DNA of 25,290 nucleotides, taken from contig CAMDZY010000005.1 in the NCBI GenBank assembly GCA_945910975.1, forward strand, positions 1 through 25,290, given 5' to 3'. Below the pieces are notes generated by a model. It was not told the DNA's origin. It made no database searches and was given only the letters and a program-made list of their open reading frames with translations. Origin of the DNA: an uncultured Clostridia bacterium (GTDB lineage Bacteria; Bacillota; Clostridia; Oscillospirales; Oscillospiraceae). Positions 7,251 through 14,129 of the stretch are shown here, one piece after another; position 1 is the first letter of the stretch; each line of letters opens with the position of its first letter. Made by a program: the position numbers and the translations under genes.

Positions 7251-8561
7251 ATGGATCCTGAAAAGCGACAAAAGTGGACAGGAATCGCGGTGGTGGCACT
7301 GGTACTGATCGCATTTAGCCTGTTGTTTGGCAATTTGTCCCAACTGTGGAACATCGCAAAGGATTTCCTGAGTATTATTTCCTCCGTTTTGTTTGGCGCA
7401 GCGTTTGCGTTTTTGATGAACCCCATCATGAATTTTGTAGATTCGCGTCTGCACCGGTTCCTCAGCCGCCGCAACATGGCCGAGCGGACAGCCAAACGGC
7501 TCAGCCGTGGCATTTCCATCGTGGTGGCGCTGATCGTATTCGTGCTCTCCATTTATGCCATTTTTGTGCTGGTCGTGCCGCAGCTGATTGAAAGTCTGCA
7601 AAAGCTGCTTTCCCCCAGCAATTTGGAAACTTACAAGGAACGAATTGACGCGTGGGTTGTTAAAATTCTGAATGGCACGCGTTATGTCGAGTCTTATCGT
7701 GCCAACAGCGACAGAATCTTTGAAGCGATCGGTACTTGGCTGAGCGATACGTTGCTCAATCAGGCGGCAATTTTGAACGTTGCGCAGTGGGCTTACAGCG
7801 CGGTGATGCTGGTTTTCAACGCACTGATCGGCATCGTGATTGCCATTTATATTTTGATTTATAAGGATACCTTCCAGGCACAGGCCAAGAAAATCGTGGT
7901 TGCGATCTTCCACCCGGAGCACGCTAACCGCGTGATCGAAACGGCGCAGACGACCAACAAATTGCTCAACGGCTTTTTGGTCGGCAAGCTGATCGATTCC
8001 ATCATCGTGGCGCTGATTTGCTATGTCGGAATGCGCATTATGGGGCTGCCGTACCCGGAACTGATTTCCGTGATCATCGGCATCACAAATATCATTCCGT
8101 TCTTTGGCCCGTTACTGGGCATGATTCCGTCTGCACTGATTATTTTGGTGGAAAATCCGCTGCAGGCGTTCTATTTTCTGATTTTCTTATTGGCGCTGCA
8201 ACAGGTGGACGGCAACATCATCGGGCCGCGTATTTTGGGCGAAACGGTCGGTATGTCCGACTTCTGGATTTTGGTGTCTATCACGGTGTTTGGCGGGCTG
8301 TTCGGCTTTACCGGCATGATTTTGGGTGTGCCGATTTTCGGCGTGATTTACACATTGATCAGTGATGCGGTCAACCGCGCCTTGAAGCGGAAAAAAATGC
8401 CGGTCAACACCAAAAAATACCATTCCATTTCTACAGTGGAGGACTTGTCCGAGCCGGAGGAGCATCCGTCGGCGCCGGAACCGGTCTGCGAGGCGGAGTA
8501 CGATGCCGACGAGGAAATGGAAATTGAAGATATTGAGGACGACAATAATTTGAATTTATAA
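7251..8561 (+). CDS. AI-2E family transporter (permease-like, PF01594)
   Basis: A 436-residue membrane protein with the layout of the AI-2E/YdiK/PerM family. There are two to three N-terminal helices (GIAVVALVLIAFSLLF; FLSIISSVLFGAAFAFLMNP), a soluble-looking amphipathic stretch (about 100-190), then a C-terminal helix bundle. That bundle holds the family motifs LIGIVIAIYILIYKD, GLPYPELISVIIGITNIIPF and GNIIGPRILGETVGMS. Members export autoinducer-2 or act as Na+/H+ antiporters; the substrate is not predictable. The last 45 residues are unusually acidic and low in complexity (EYDADEEMEIEDIEDD), probably a disordered cytoplasmic tail. Start: the ATG at 7251 follows AAAGGAGG by 6 bases, and upstream in-frame GTG codons lack a site. 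Confidence 0.9.
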   Translation: MDPEKRQKWTGIAVVALVLIAFSLLFGNLSQLWNIAKDFLSIISSVLFGAAFAFLMNPIMNFVDSRLHRFLSRRNMAERTAKRLSRGISIVVALIVFVLSIYAIFVLVVPQLIESLQKLLSPSNLETYKERIDAWVVKILNGTRYVESYRANSDRIFEAIGTWLSDTLLNQAAILNVAQWAYSAVMLVFNALIGIVIAIYILIYKDTFQAQAKKIVVAIFHPEHANRVIETAQTTNKLLNGFLVGKLIDSIIVALICYVGMRIMGLPYPELISVIIGITNIIPFFGPLLGMIPSALIILVENPLQAFYFLIFLLALQQVDGNIIGPRILGETVGMSDFWILVSITVFGGLFGFTGMILGVPIFGVIYTLISDAVNRALKRKKMPVNTKKYHSISTVEDLSEPEEHPSAPEPVCEAEYDADEEMEIEDIEDDNNLNL

Positions 8562-8628
8562 CGGTCGCTGCATCTCGTTGGTGGGAAGCCGTCACGGCTG
8601 ACCTGCGGCGCAAGGCAGTGGCCGTTTT
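8561..8628 (+). terminator. Possible terminator or attenuator between the AI-2E and FHA-SEDS genes
   Basis: ACGGTCGCTGC (8561-8571) pairs with GCAGTGGCCGT (8615-8625; two wobble pairs). The enclosed loop holds a smaller hairpin (AGCCG 8586-8590 with CGGCT 8594-8598). A TTTT run and a further TTTT follow. It may end the AI-2E transcript, or act as an attenuator if the cell-wall genes depend on read-through, since no clear promoter was found between here and 8656. Confidence 0.45.
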
Positions 8629-8655
8629 CGTCATTTTCTGGAAAGGGGTGTGTAT

Positions 8656-10386
8656 TTGTTGCAAACGCTTCAGGAGTTTGGCCGCTTTTTGCGCGATAGC
8701 GAGTGGCTGGTGAATGCCTGCTGCACGGTGCTGCGGTTTGTGTTCCCGGTGCTGGCGCTGTGGATTTTGGTGCGCTGTATTTCCTCCCTGCTGCGGTTCC
8801 GCAAGGAGCCGGAAATTTGGGGCTGGCTGACCCTGCCGGACGGCACATTGCTGCCGGTGACCCATTGGGAAAATCTGATCGGTCGGGCGAATAGCTGCGA
8901 TATTGTGGTGGACTACCCCACACTTTCCAAGTCACACGCCGTACTAACGCGTTACGATGATGGAAGCTGGAGCATCAGCGACATCGGCGGGCGCGGCGGC
9001 GTGGCAGTCAACGGAAAAAGTGAGTCGTTTTGCGCCATCAACTTTGGCGATGTGATTTCGCTCGGCGGTGTGGAGATGTCTTTGGAGCCTGTGACGCAGG
9101 AGGACAGAGAAGAAGGCTATTTGGAGCGCACAAAGGCCGGACGCAGGGTGCGGCCGGCGCCGACGCTGTTGCTGTTGACGCTGTTTCAGCTGCTGACAGC
9201 CTTCGAGCTGGGGCTGAATATCGACTTGCAGGGCGTTGGCACGGTGCTGCTTGACTTTGCCGCGCTGATCGCGCTGGAATGGCTGCTGTTTTTCGGCTTA
9301 AAGGCACTGCGACGCAGTGGCTATGAGATTGAAACCATGGCATTCTTCCTGATTACCATCGGTTTTGCAACAATTTCGTCCGGCAATCCGGGCTTGCTGA
9401 CCAAGCAGTTGATTTGCGTGGTGATCGGGATCGTGATTTATTTGATTCTGGGCTGGCTGCTGCGCGACTTGGAACGGGCAAAGAAGTTCCGTTATGTGGC
9501 AGCAGTGGGTGGCATCGGTCTGTTGCTGGCAACGATCGTATTCGGCACGGAAATATACGGCGCAAAGAACTGGATTTTTATCGGCGGATTTTCCATTCAG
9601 CCCTCAGAGTTGGCAAAGCTATGCTTTATCTTTGTGGGCGCGTCTACGATGGATCGCATCGTGACAAAGCGGAACTTGATTTCGTTTATCGCCTATTCGG
9701 CGGTTGTTTGCCTGTTGCTGGCACTGATGAGCGACTTCGGCACGGCGCTGGTGTTTTTCACCGCATTTTTGGTGATCGCCTTTTTGCGCTCCGGCAGCTT
9801 TGCTGCGGTGTCGCTGATCGTTACGGCAACCGGTTTTGCAGGCTCCCTGCTGCTGTCCGTCAAGCCCTATATCAAGCGCCGCTTTGAGGCGTGGGGGCAC
9901 GCGTGGGATTATGCCCAGACCAGCGGCTACCAGCAGGTCTGCGCCATGATGTGTATTGCCTCCGGCGGTCTGTTTGGGCTGGGATTGGGCAACGGGTGGC
10001 TGAAATATGTGGCCGCGTCCGATACGGATTTGGTATTTGCCTTTGTGAGTGAGGAATGGGGCTTGCTGGTCGCCCTGATGATGGTTGTGTGCATTGCGGC
10101 GATCGCATTTTTTGTGGTGCGCTCGGCGTCTGTGGCGCGCAGCAGCTTTTATACCATCGGCGCTTGCGCGGCGGCAACCATTTTGGTGGTGCAGACGATT
10201 CTCAACGTGTTCGGTACCGTGGATCTGCTGCCCCTGACCGGCGTTACGTTCCCGTTTGTGTCCAACGGCGGTTCCAGTATGCTTGCAAGCTGGGGGCTGC
10301 TGGCCTTTATTAAAGCGGCAGACACCCGCCAGAATGCCAGCTTTGCCGTGCGTTTGTCCAGAGAGGGGGAAGAGATCCATGAATAA
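8656..10386 (+). CDS. FHA domain fused to a FtsW/RodA/SpoVE (SEDS) glycosyltransferase
   Basis: A 576-residue protein with two modules. Residues 22-42 form an N-terminal membrane helix. About 60-145 is a forkhead-associated domain with the phosphothreonine-binding motifs LIGRANSCDIVV (G76-R77) and SKSH (91-94). From about 170 on is a ten-helix SEDS domain with GGFSIQPSELAKL, the catalytic-type aspartate in MSDFGTALV, and PFVSNGGSSMLASW. SEDS proteins polymerise lipid II into glycan strands together with a class B PBP, here encoded next door. The FHA module suggests control by a Ser/Thr kinase (inference). Start choice: GAAAGGGG at 8641-8648 fits the TTG at 8656 (7 bases); a GTG at 8650 is too close. 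The gene overlaps the PBP gene by 8 bp. Confidence 0.92.
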   Translation: MLQTLQEFGRFLRDSEWLVNACCTVLRFVFPVLALWILVRCISSLLRFRKEPEIWGWLTLPDGTLLPVTHWENLIGRANSCDIVVDYPTLSKSHAVLTRYDDGSWSISDIGGRGGVAVNGKSESFCAINFGDVISLGGVEMSLEPVTQEDREEGYLERTKAGRRVRPAPTLLLLTLFQLLTAFELGLNIDLQGVGTVLLDFAALIALEWLLFFGLKALRRSGYEIETMAFFLITIGFATISSGNPGLLTKQLICVVIGIVIYLILGWLLRDLERAKKFRYVAAVGGIGLLLATIVFGTEIYGAKNWIFIGGFSIQPSELAKLCFIFVGASTMDRIVTKRNLISFIAYSAVVCLLLALMSDFGTALVFFTAFLVIAFLRSGSFAAVSLIVTATGFAGSLLLSVKPYIKRRFEAWGHAWDYAQTSGYQQVCAMMCIASGGLFGLGLGNGWLKYVAASDTDLVFAFVSEEWGLLVALMMVVCIAAIAFFVVRSASVARSSFYTIGACAAATILVVQTILNVFGTVDLLPLTGVTFPFVSNGGSSMLASWGLLAFIKAADTRQNASFAVRLSREGEEIHE

Positions 10387-11752
10387 AATCTCCCATCGTG
10401 CCTATTTTGCACTGATTTTGGCCTGCGTTTTGCTCCTTGGCGCCGTTGCCTTCACGGGGCGCTATTTTGCACAGGCCGACCAGTGGGTCGGACATTCCGG
10501 CAATATGCATATCTATGACAACAGTGGCAACCTGGATGTGAATTTAAGCATCCGCGACCGGGACGGCACCATGCTCTACTCCACACAGGACGGCCGAACC
10601 TTTGCCGACGACAGCGAAACCCGCAAGGCGGTTTTGCATCTGACCGGCGACCGGAACGGCAACATTCCAAGCATCCTGCTCGACGAATACGGTGGCGATT
10701 TGATTGGCTATAACAAGCTGACCGGCCTACACGGCACCGTCGCGCAGGAGGGCGATGAAATTTTAACCGTCAGCGCCGAGGTACAGCGTGCGGCGCTTTC
10801 GGCACTAGGCGACTATGCCGGCGCAGTCGGCGTCTACAATTATAAGACCGGCGAGATTTTGTGCGCCGTTTCCACACCGACCTTCGACCCGGACAATGTG
10901 CCGGAGATTGAGGGAAATCCTGCCTATGAGGGTGTGTATGTGAATCGTTTTTTGCAGTCCACCTACACGCCCGGCTCGATTTTTAAGCTGGTCACGACCG
11001 TAGCGGCTATCGAACAGCTGCCGGATTGGGACAGCCGCACGTGGACGTGCGAGGGCAGCTGCAAAATTGGCAATGACACCGTTTACTGCCACGGCTACCA
11101 TGGAACGGTTACCATGGAGGAAGCGCTTGCGCATTCGTGCAATGTGGCATACGCGCAGATTGCGGCAGAGTTGGGCGAGGACGTGTTGAAGCAGTATGTT
11201 TCCCAACTCGGCATCTGTGACAGGCTGTCCTTTGACGGTTACCGCACGCGTGCCGGGAGCTTTACGCTGGAAGATTCGCCGGACTTTGACGTTGGCTGGG
11301 CGGGCATCGGTCAGCATGACGATTTGATCAATCCCTGCCAGTATATGACCTTCATGGGCGCCATTGCCAATGGCGGAGAGGCCGCAAGTCCCTATCTGGT
11401 CAAGCAGGTGACGAGCAATGACAAGACGACCTACCAAGCCAAAACAACGATGCTGGAAGAAACGATCAATGCCCGCACCGCGCGGAAGCTGCGCGACATG
11501 ATGCGCAACAACGTCCAAACCATGTACGGCGCGATTACGTTGGATTTGCCGGTTTGTGCCAAGTCCGGCACAGCGGAGGTCAGCGCGGATGGAAGCGTCA
11601 CCAACGCCACATTTGCCGGCTTCATTGACGATGAAGATTACCCGCTGGCCTTTGTTGTGGTGGTGGAGAACGGCGGCTCCGGCAGTGAAACCGCAGCGCC
11701 GATCGCCAACACGGTGCTTTGGGAATGTATCGATGTTTTGGACGCTGAATAA
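10379..11752 (+). CDS. Class B penicillin-binding protein (PbpA/FtsI-like transpeptidase)
   Basis: A 457-residue protein with one N-terminal membrane anchor (about 8-28) and a short linker domain. Its transpeptidase domain has all three active-site motifs: SIFK (S200-K203, in TPGSIFKL), SCN (253-255) and KSG (395-397, in AKSGTAEV). It cross-links peptidoglycan outside the membrane. The dimerisation region is much shorter than in FtsI or PBP2, resembling the PbpA type that partners RodA in actinobacterial rodA-pbpA operons. It is encoded directly behind the FHA-SEDS gene with an 8-bp overlap, which supports a cognate SEDS-PBP pair. GAGAGGGGGAAGAG precedes the ATG at 10379. Whether it serves elongation, division or sporulation cannot be told. 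Confidence 0.93.
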   Translation: MNKISHRAYFALILACVLLLGAVAFTGRYFAQADQWVGHSGNMHIYDNSGNLDVNLSIRDRDGTMLYSTQDGRTFADDSETRKAVLHLTGDRNGNIPSILLDEYGGDLIGYNKLTGLHGTVAQEGDEILTVSAEVQRAALSALGDYAGAVGVYNYKTGEILCAVSTPTFDPDNVPEIEGNPAYEGVYVNRFLQSTYTPGSIFKLVTTVAAIEQLPDWDSRTWTCEGSCKIGNDTVYCHGYHGTVTMEEALAHSCNVAYAQIAAELGEDVLKQYVSQLGICDRLSFDGYRTRAGSFTLEDSPDFDVGWAGIGQHDDLINPCQYMTFMGAIANGGEAASPYLVKQVTSNDKTTYQAKTTMLEETINARTARKLRDMMRNNVQTMYGAITLDLPVCAKSGTAEVSADGSVTNATFAGFIDDEDYPLAFVVVVENGGSGSETAAPIANTVLWECIDVLDAE

Positions 11753-11766
11753 AAGGAGATACGCAC

Positions 11767-12303
11767 ATGAATTTATGGCACGATGTACCGCGCAATCATA
11801 TGCAGACCCACGATTTTTGGGCGGTAATTGAGATCGAAAAGGGTTCGAAAAACAAATACGAGCTGGACAAGGAAACCGGCGCGCTGCGCCTTGACCGCAT
11901 CCTCTATACCTCGACCCACTATCCCGCCAACTATGGCCTGCTGCCCCTGACCTACGCCGATGACGGCGACCCGCTGGACGTATTGGTGCTGAGCAGCGAG
12001 GGGATTCGTCCCATGAGCGTGGTGCGCTGCTACCCGATCGGCGTGATGGTCATGCACGATGGCGGCAAGCAGGACGAGAAAATTTTGGCAATCCCGTTCG
12101 GCGACCCGGCCTACAACGGCTACAGCGACATTTCCCAGCTGCCCGCGCACATTTCTGCGGAAATGCAGCATTTCTTTTCCGTCTATAAAAATTTGGAGGG
12201 AACCGACACCGAGATCGGCGAGGTCTATGGCCGGGAAAAAGCCGAGGAAATCATCCACCAATGCCTGGAGGCCTATCGAAGAAAATTTCCGGATAAGCAG
12301 TAA
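11767..12303 (+). CDS. ppa: Inorganic pyrophosphatase, family I
   Basis: A 178-residue soluble type I pyrophosphatase. The signature DDGDPLDVLVL (residues 65-75) supplies metal-binding aspartates. GALRLDRILYTSTHYPANYG and the later GGKQDEKILAIPFGDP match the conserved active-site segments of the family. It hydrolyses PPi and so pulls biosynthetic reactions forward. AAAGGAGAT lies before the ATG; the gap to the PBP gene is 14 bp, so it is probably cotranscribed. Soluble family I enzymes are less usual than family II or membrane PPases in Clostridia. A hairpin at 12329-12350 follows but lacks a T tract. Confidence 0.95.
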   Translation: MNLWHDVPRNHMQTHDFWAVIEIEKGSKNKYELDKETGALRLDRILYTSTHYPANYGLLPLTYADDGDPLDVLVLSSEGIRPMSVVRCYPIGVMVMHDGGKQDEKILAIPFGDPAYNGYSDISQLPAHISAEMQHFFSVYKNLEGTDTEIGEVYGREKAEEIIHQCLEAYRRKFPDKQ

Positions 12304-12358
12304 TCTTCAGGCATTCGCCCGAACAAAATGCGCCGGCCAAAGCCGACGCAAAAAACAC

Positions 12359-12386
12359 TTGCAATTCTGGTAGAATCGTGTATAAT
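12359..12386 (+). promoter_or_regulatory. Promoter of the putative antitoxin RNA
   Basis: TTGCAA (12359-12364), a 16-bp spacer and a perfect TATAAT (12381-12386). No plus-strand protein gene follows; transcription would start near 12393 and run into the terminator at 12432-12482. Confidence 0.7.
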
Positions 12387-12392
12387 GAAATT

Positions 12393-12482
12393 AGAAAGGA
12401 TGCCGTCAGCGAACGGTTCCTCCCCAGAGTTAACAGATTACTCCGTTAAGTTTGGTAGGCTTAGGACGGAGTAATCTGTTTT
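12393..12482 (+). ncRNA. Putative antisense antitoxin RNA of a type I toxin-antitoxin locus
   Basis: A strong plus-strand promoter (12359-12386) and a strong terminator (12432-12482) bracket about 90 bases with no protein-coding potential. The RNA would be fully complementary to the 3' part of the convergent toxin transcript, the arrangement known from txpA/RatA and bsrG/SR4 of Bacillus. Its 5' part (GGATGCCGTCAGCGAACGG followed by TTCCTCCCC, 12398-12425) also contains CCTCCC, complementary to the toxin's ribosome site, and matches the toxin leader in sense orientation. Start and end points are inferred from the signals. Confidence 0.65.
12432..12482 (+). terminator. Terminator of the antitoxin RNA
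   Basis: AACAGATTACTCCGT (12432-12446) and ACGGAGTAATCTGTT (12466-12480) form a perfect 15-bp stem. An inner TAAG/CTTA pairing and a 9-base loop (TTTGGTAGG) cap it, and TTTT follows. On the minus strand no T run follows, so toxin transcripts may read through it. A 9-bp palindrome (12480-12500) follows directly, next to the toxin stop codon. Confidence 0.75.
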
Positions 12483-12503
12483 ACTATATAATATAGTAAA
12501 GGA

Positions 12504-12599
12504 CTACTTTTTTCTTCGGTCGTTAATATCAACAACCAGAGAAATGATTCCGCAAATGAGTGTTGCGAATAAGATCAACTCTTCAAACGTAACATACAT
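12504..12599 (-). CDS. 31-residue holin-like toxin, type I toxin-antitoxin (TxpA/Bsr-like)
   Basis: The tiny frame MYVTFEELILFATLICGIIS followed by LVVDINDRRKK is a single membrane helix (about residues 8-24) with a basic tail. This is the make-up of 'putative holin-like toxin' peptides (Hol_Tox/TxpA/BsrG group), which damage or depolarise the membrane. The ribosome site AGGGAGGTGAT (plus-strand 12605-12615) is nearly a perfect anti-16S match 6 bases before the ATG. It is locked in a stem with CCTCCCCTCTT further up the leader (12625-12635). The toxin has its own promoter (12684-12712), a GNRA-capped 5' hairpin, and a 3' region overlapped by an antisense RNA gene. Confidence is high for a type I module, moderate for the exact subfamily. 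Confidence 0.82.
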   Translation of the reverse strand: MYVTFEELILFATLICGIISLVVDINDRRKK

Positions 12600-12683
12600 T
12601 GCAAATCACCTCCCTTCTTGATGTAAGAGGGGAGGAACCGTCCGCCGTTTGTGACGACATCCCGGCGTTTTCACGCCATATGC

Positions 12684-12712
12684 ATCATACCAGATTATAT
12701 GACAAAAAGCAA
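12684..12712 (-). promoter_or_regulatory. Promoter of the toxin mRNA
   Basis: On the minus strand, TTGCTT (12707-12712), a 17-bp spacer and TATGAT (12684-12689) preceded by TGG (extended -10). The mRNA would begin near 12677 with GGCGT-GAAA-ACGCC, a 5-bp hairpin with a GNRA tetraloop, as expected for a stabilised 5' end. The leader to the ATG is about 78 bases. Confidence 0.65.
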
Positions 12713-12733
12713 GCGATTTTTCGCTTGCTTTTT
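12704..12733. terminator. Bidirectional terminator upstream of the toxin promoter
   Basis: AAAAAGCAAGCGA (12704-12716) and TCGCTTGCTTTTT (12721-12733) are perfect 13-base complements with a TTTT loop. The A and T flanks make it a terminator on both strands. It overlaps the toxin -35 and would shield the locus from transcription coming from either side. Confidence 0.75.
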
Positions 12734-13067
12734 GCTGTACGTGCTGTTCGGCAAACATACATGGTAGTTACTTTTATGTGACATAACCCCCGATGAAAAG
12801 GCAGTCTTTCATCGGGGTAGTAGGTAAATGCACAAAGTGGCTTGTATGACCGAGTTTGAAAAACGAACACGTAGCTTTGCTTCACGGATCACCGTTTCTT
12901 ACAAATACCCCAATAGATATATTTTCCGGCAAACATAGCATTCGAGCAGTCACCTGATGGGGACTGCTCGAATGCTATACAATTTTAGAGATTCCACGCA
13001 ACGATTAACATAGTGTATAAAACGCTCTGTGTCTTTTCACCGGCTGATGATAGAAAGCCAACGCTCA
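12734..13067. other. Gene-poor stretch with two large hairpins
   Basis: No convincing gene. It holds an 11-bp perfect hairpin (CCCCGATGAAA 12788-12798 with TTTCATCGGGG 12807-12817) and a 17-bp perfect hairpin (12935-12951 with 12962-12978, starting ATAGCATTCGAGCAGTC, 10-base loop). An 11-base direct repeat, CGGCAAACATA, occurs at 12749-12759 and 12927-12937. The longer hairpin may end the minus-strand operon that stops at 13068, but neither side has a real T tract. The open frames here lack ribosome sites and run through the terminator. Confidence 0.5.
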
Positions 13068-13658
13068 TCAACCCACAATATAGTAAGTTTCCCCGTCAGA
13101 GCAAAGTAGCTCATTACCGGACTTATGGCTATAATGATTTCCTTCATCATCCAAATATCCACCATAATTCACGGCTGTTACGTAAAAACAGTCTGTGCCC
13201 CAGGGACTTTTGCTAACACAAATCTGTTGCCCCGTGCGCGTGTTACTTATCCATGCGATCACGATTGCAAGCAAAATAATGCCAAGCGTAATGATACCGT
13301 ATACAGCACCGGAAACAAACGTAACAAGTGCGAGTGCTGAGAAAGTTTCACAAAAGGTGAAGGCGAGTCCGTAACCCAAGCGCCACAGTCTGATGTTGAG
13401 AAAAAGCACCAGTAGGACGCAGGCAAGACCGACAATCAAAAAAACGTAATTCGGTATCGCAGTGGGTAGAATCTTTAAATCCTGCAACAAAAAAACAATC
13501 ACGGGCAAAGCCAACACAATCAGATGAAGAACGGAAACAAATCCGCGCCCATTTTGCGATGCTTTGCGTATGCAGGCGCGGAACAAAAAGAAAAGCAGAA
13601 TTGTGCCACCGGCGCCCAAAACGGTAAGGCACAGAATCATTCGAAGTCGTTCTGGCAT
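13068..13658 (-). CDS. Polytopic membrane protein of unknown function, XRE-linked operon
   Basis: A 196-residue protein with about five hydrophobic segments (roughly 6-27, 38-58, 67-90, 95-116 and 117-138). A hydrophilic C-terminal domain of about 55 residues is rich in aromatic, glycine and acidic residues (YVTAVNYGGYLDDEGNHY) and has two cysteines (CVSK and CFYV) near its start. No family is recognised. The ATG follows the stop of the upstream membrane protein by 3 bp with AGGAT upstream, so the two are cotranscribed from the promoter at 14067-14095. Regulation by the divergent XRE protein is likely. Possibilities include a stress- or envelope-sensing pair or a phage-related remnant; nothing decides between them. 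Confidence 0.7.
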   Translation of the reverse strand: MPERLRMILCLTVLGAGGTILLFFLFRACIRKASQNGRGFVSVLHLIVLALPVIVFLLQDLKILPTAIPNYVFLIVGLACVLLVLFLNIRLWRLGYGLAFTFCETFSALALVTFVSGAVYGIITLGIILLAIVIAWISNTRTGQQICVSKSPWGTDCFYVTAVNYGGYLDDEGNHYSHKSGNELLCSDGETYYIVG

Positions 13659-13661
13659 AAT

Positions 13662-14000
13662 TTAACGCATCCTAACGTTGGTTCCGGTTCCGTTGTTCTT
13701 GGGTTGCTTTAACGCCCAAATCAGAGCCTTTACGCCGTAAATATATCCCTTGAAGTACTCAATTACCATAGAAAGAATGGGAATCGGTTTAATGAGGCCA
13801 ATCATGATTTTTTTGAAGTTCAGGACACAGGACATAAGGCTAAAGGTCCAGATAAGCGGTGCGGCAGGGATGATCCAATAGGTGCTACTGAAGTCATCAT
13901 CATGCTGGATCATGAATACAATAACGGTTGCGATAGTGGAAATAATAAATGAAACGAGTGCGATGATCTTGATTTGCTTTGCGGTGCGGTTGTACATCAT
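13662..14000 (-). CDS. Small two-helix membrane protein, XRE-linked operon
   Basis: A 112-residue protein with two clear hydrophobic helices (about 9-31 and 42-64), a third weaker segment (about 66-82), and a basic tail (KQPKNNGTGTNVRMR). GGAGG sits 9 bases before the first of two adjacent ATG codons (14000). It is the first gene behind a consensus extended promoter (14067-14095) flanked by two operator-like palindromes, and is followed 3 bp later by the 196-residue membrane protein. Family and function unknown. Confidence 0.7.
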   Translation of the reverse strand: MMYNRTAKQIKIIALVSFIISTIATVIVFMIQHDDDFSSTYWIIPAAPLIWTFSLMSCVLNFKKIMIGLIKPIPILSMVIEYFKGYIYGVKALIWALKQPKNNGTGTNVRMR

Positions 14001-14040
14001 GAAAATTTACCTCCAGTTCTCTTTTTTGAGTTTCTTATTT

Positions 14041-14056
14041 ATAACCAAATGGTTAT
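14041..14056. promoter_or_regulatory. Operator-like palindrome O1
   Basis: ATAACCAAATGGTTAT has 7-base arms (ATAACCA/TGGTTAT). It lies just downstream of the minus-strand -10 (14067-14072), where a bound repressor would block transcription of the membrane-protein operon. A second, imperfect copy lies at 14094-14109. Confidence 0.6.
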
Positions 14057-14066
14057 TACACGCGAT

Positions 14067-14095
14067 ATTATAGCAAAACTGTGGTAAGTTGTCAA
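14067..14095 (-). promoter_or_regulatory. Consensus promoter of the 13068-14000 membrane-protein operon
   Basis: On the minus strand: TTGACA (14090-14095), exactly 17 bp, TATAAT (14067-14072) preceded by TGC. This is a full consensus sigma-A promoter with an extended -10. Such strength usually calls for a repressor; the two operator-like sites and the divergent XRE gene fit this. Confidence 0.85.
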
Positions 14096-14109
14096 TACCA
14101 AATAGTTAT
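14094..14109. promoter_or_regulatory. Operator-like site O2
   Basis: AATACCAAATAGTTAT matches O1 at 13 of 16 positions. It touches the minus-strand -35 and overlaps a TATAAT (14107-14112) that could serve the divergent XRE gene, so one bound dimer could control both directions. Confidence 0.5.
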
Positions 14110-14129
14110 AATTTACTGGAGGGCGAACC

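Larger units (their letters stand above)
12398..12662. repeat. Inverted repeat joining the 5' and 3' ends of the toxin mRNA
   Basis: 12398-12425 (GGATGCCGTCAGCGAACGG, then TTCCTCCCC) is the reverse complement of 12629-12662 (GGGGAGGAACCGT ... GACGACATCC), apart from a 7-base insertion and two small differences. In the toxin transcript the two ends can therefore pair over about 200 bases. Such 5'-3' pairing is known to keep full-length hok, txpA and aapA1 mRNAs inactive. Confidence 0.7.

Noticed and set aside
12329..12350. Hairpin after ppa considered as its terminator
   Set aside because: The stem has a mismatch and is followed by A residues, not T residues, on the coding strand; it cannot be a standard intrinsic terminator.
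12398..12662. Inverted repeats considered as ends of a miniature transposon
   Set aside because: The flanks show no target-site duplication, and the repeats fall exactly at the two ends of the toxin transcript, where RNA pairing explains them better.
12685..12885. 66-codon minus-strand frame upstream of the toxin gene
   Set aside because: It has no ribosome site, runs through a perfect terminator hairpin and into the toxin promoter, and has no protein-like pattern.
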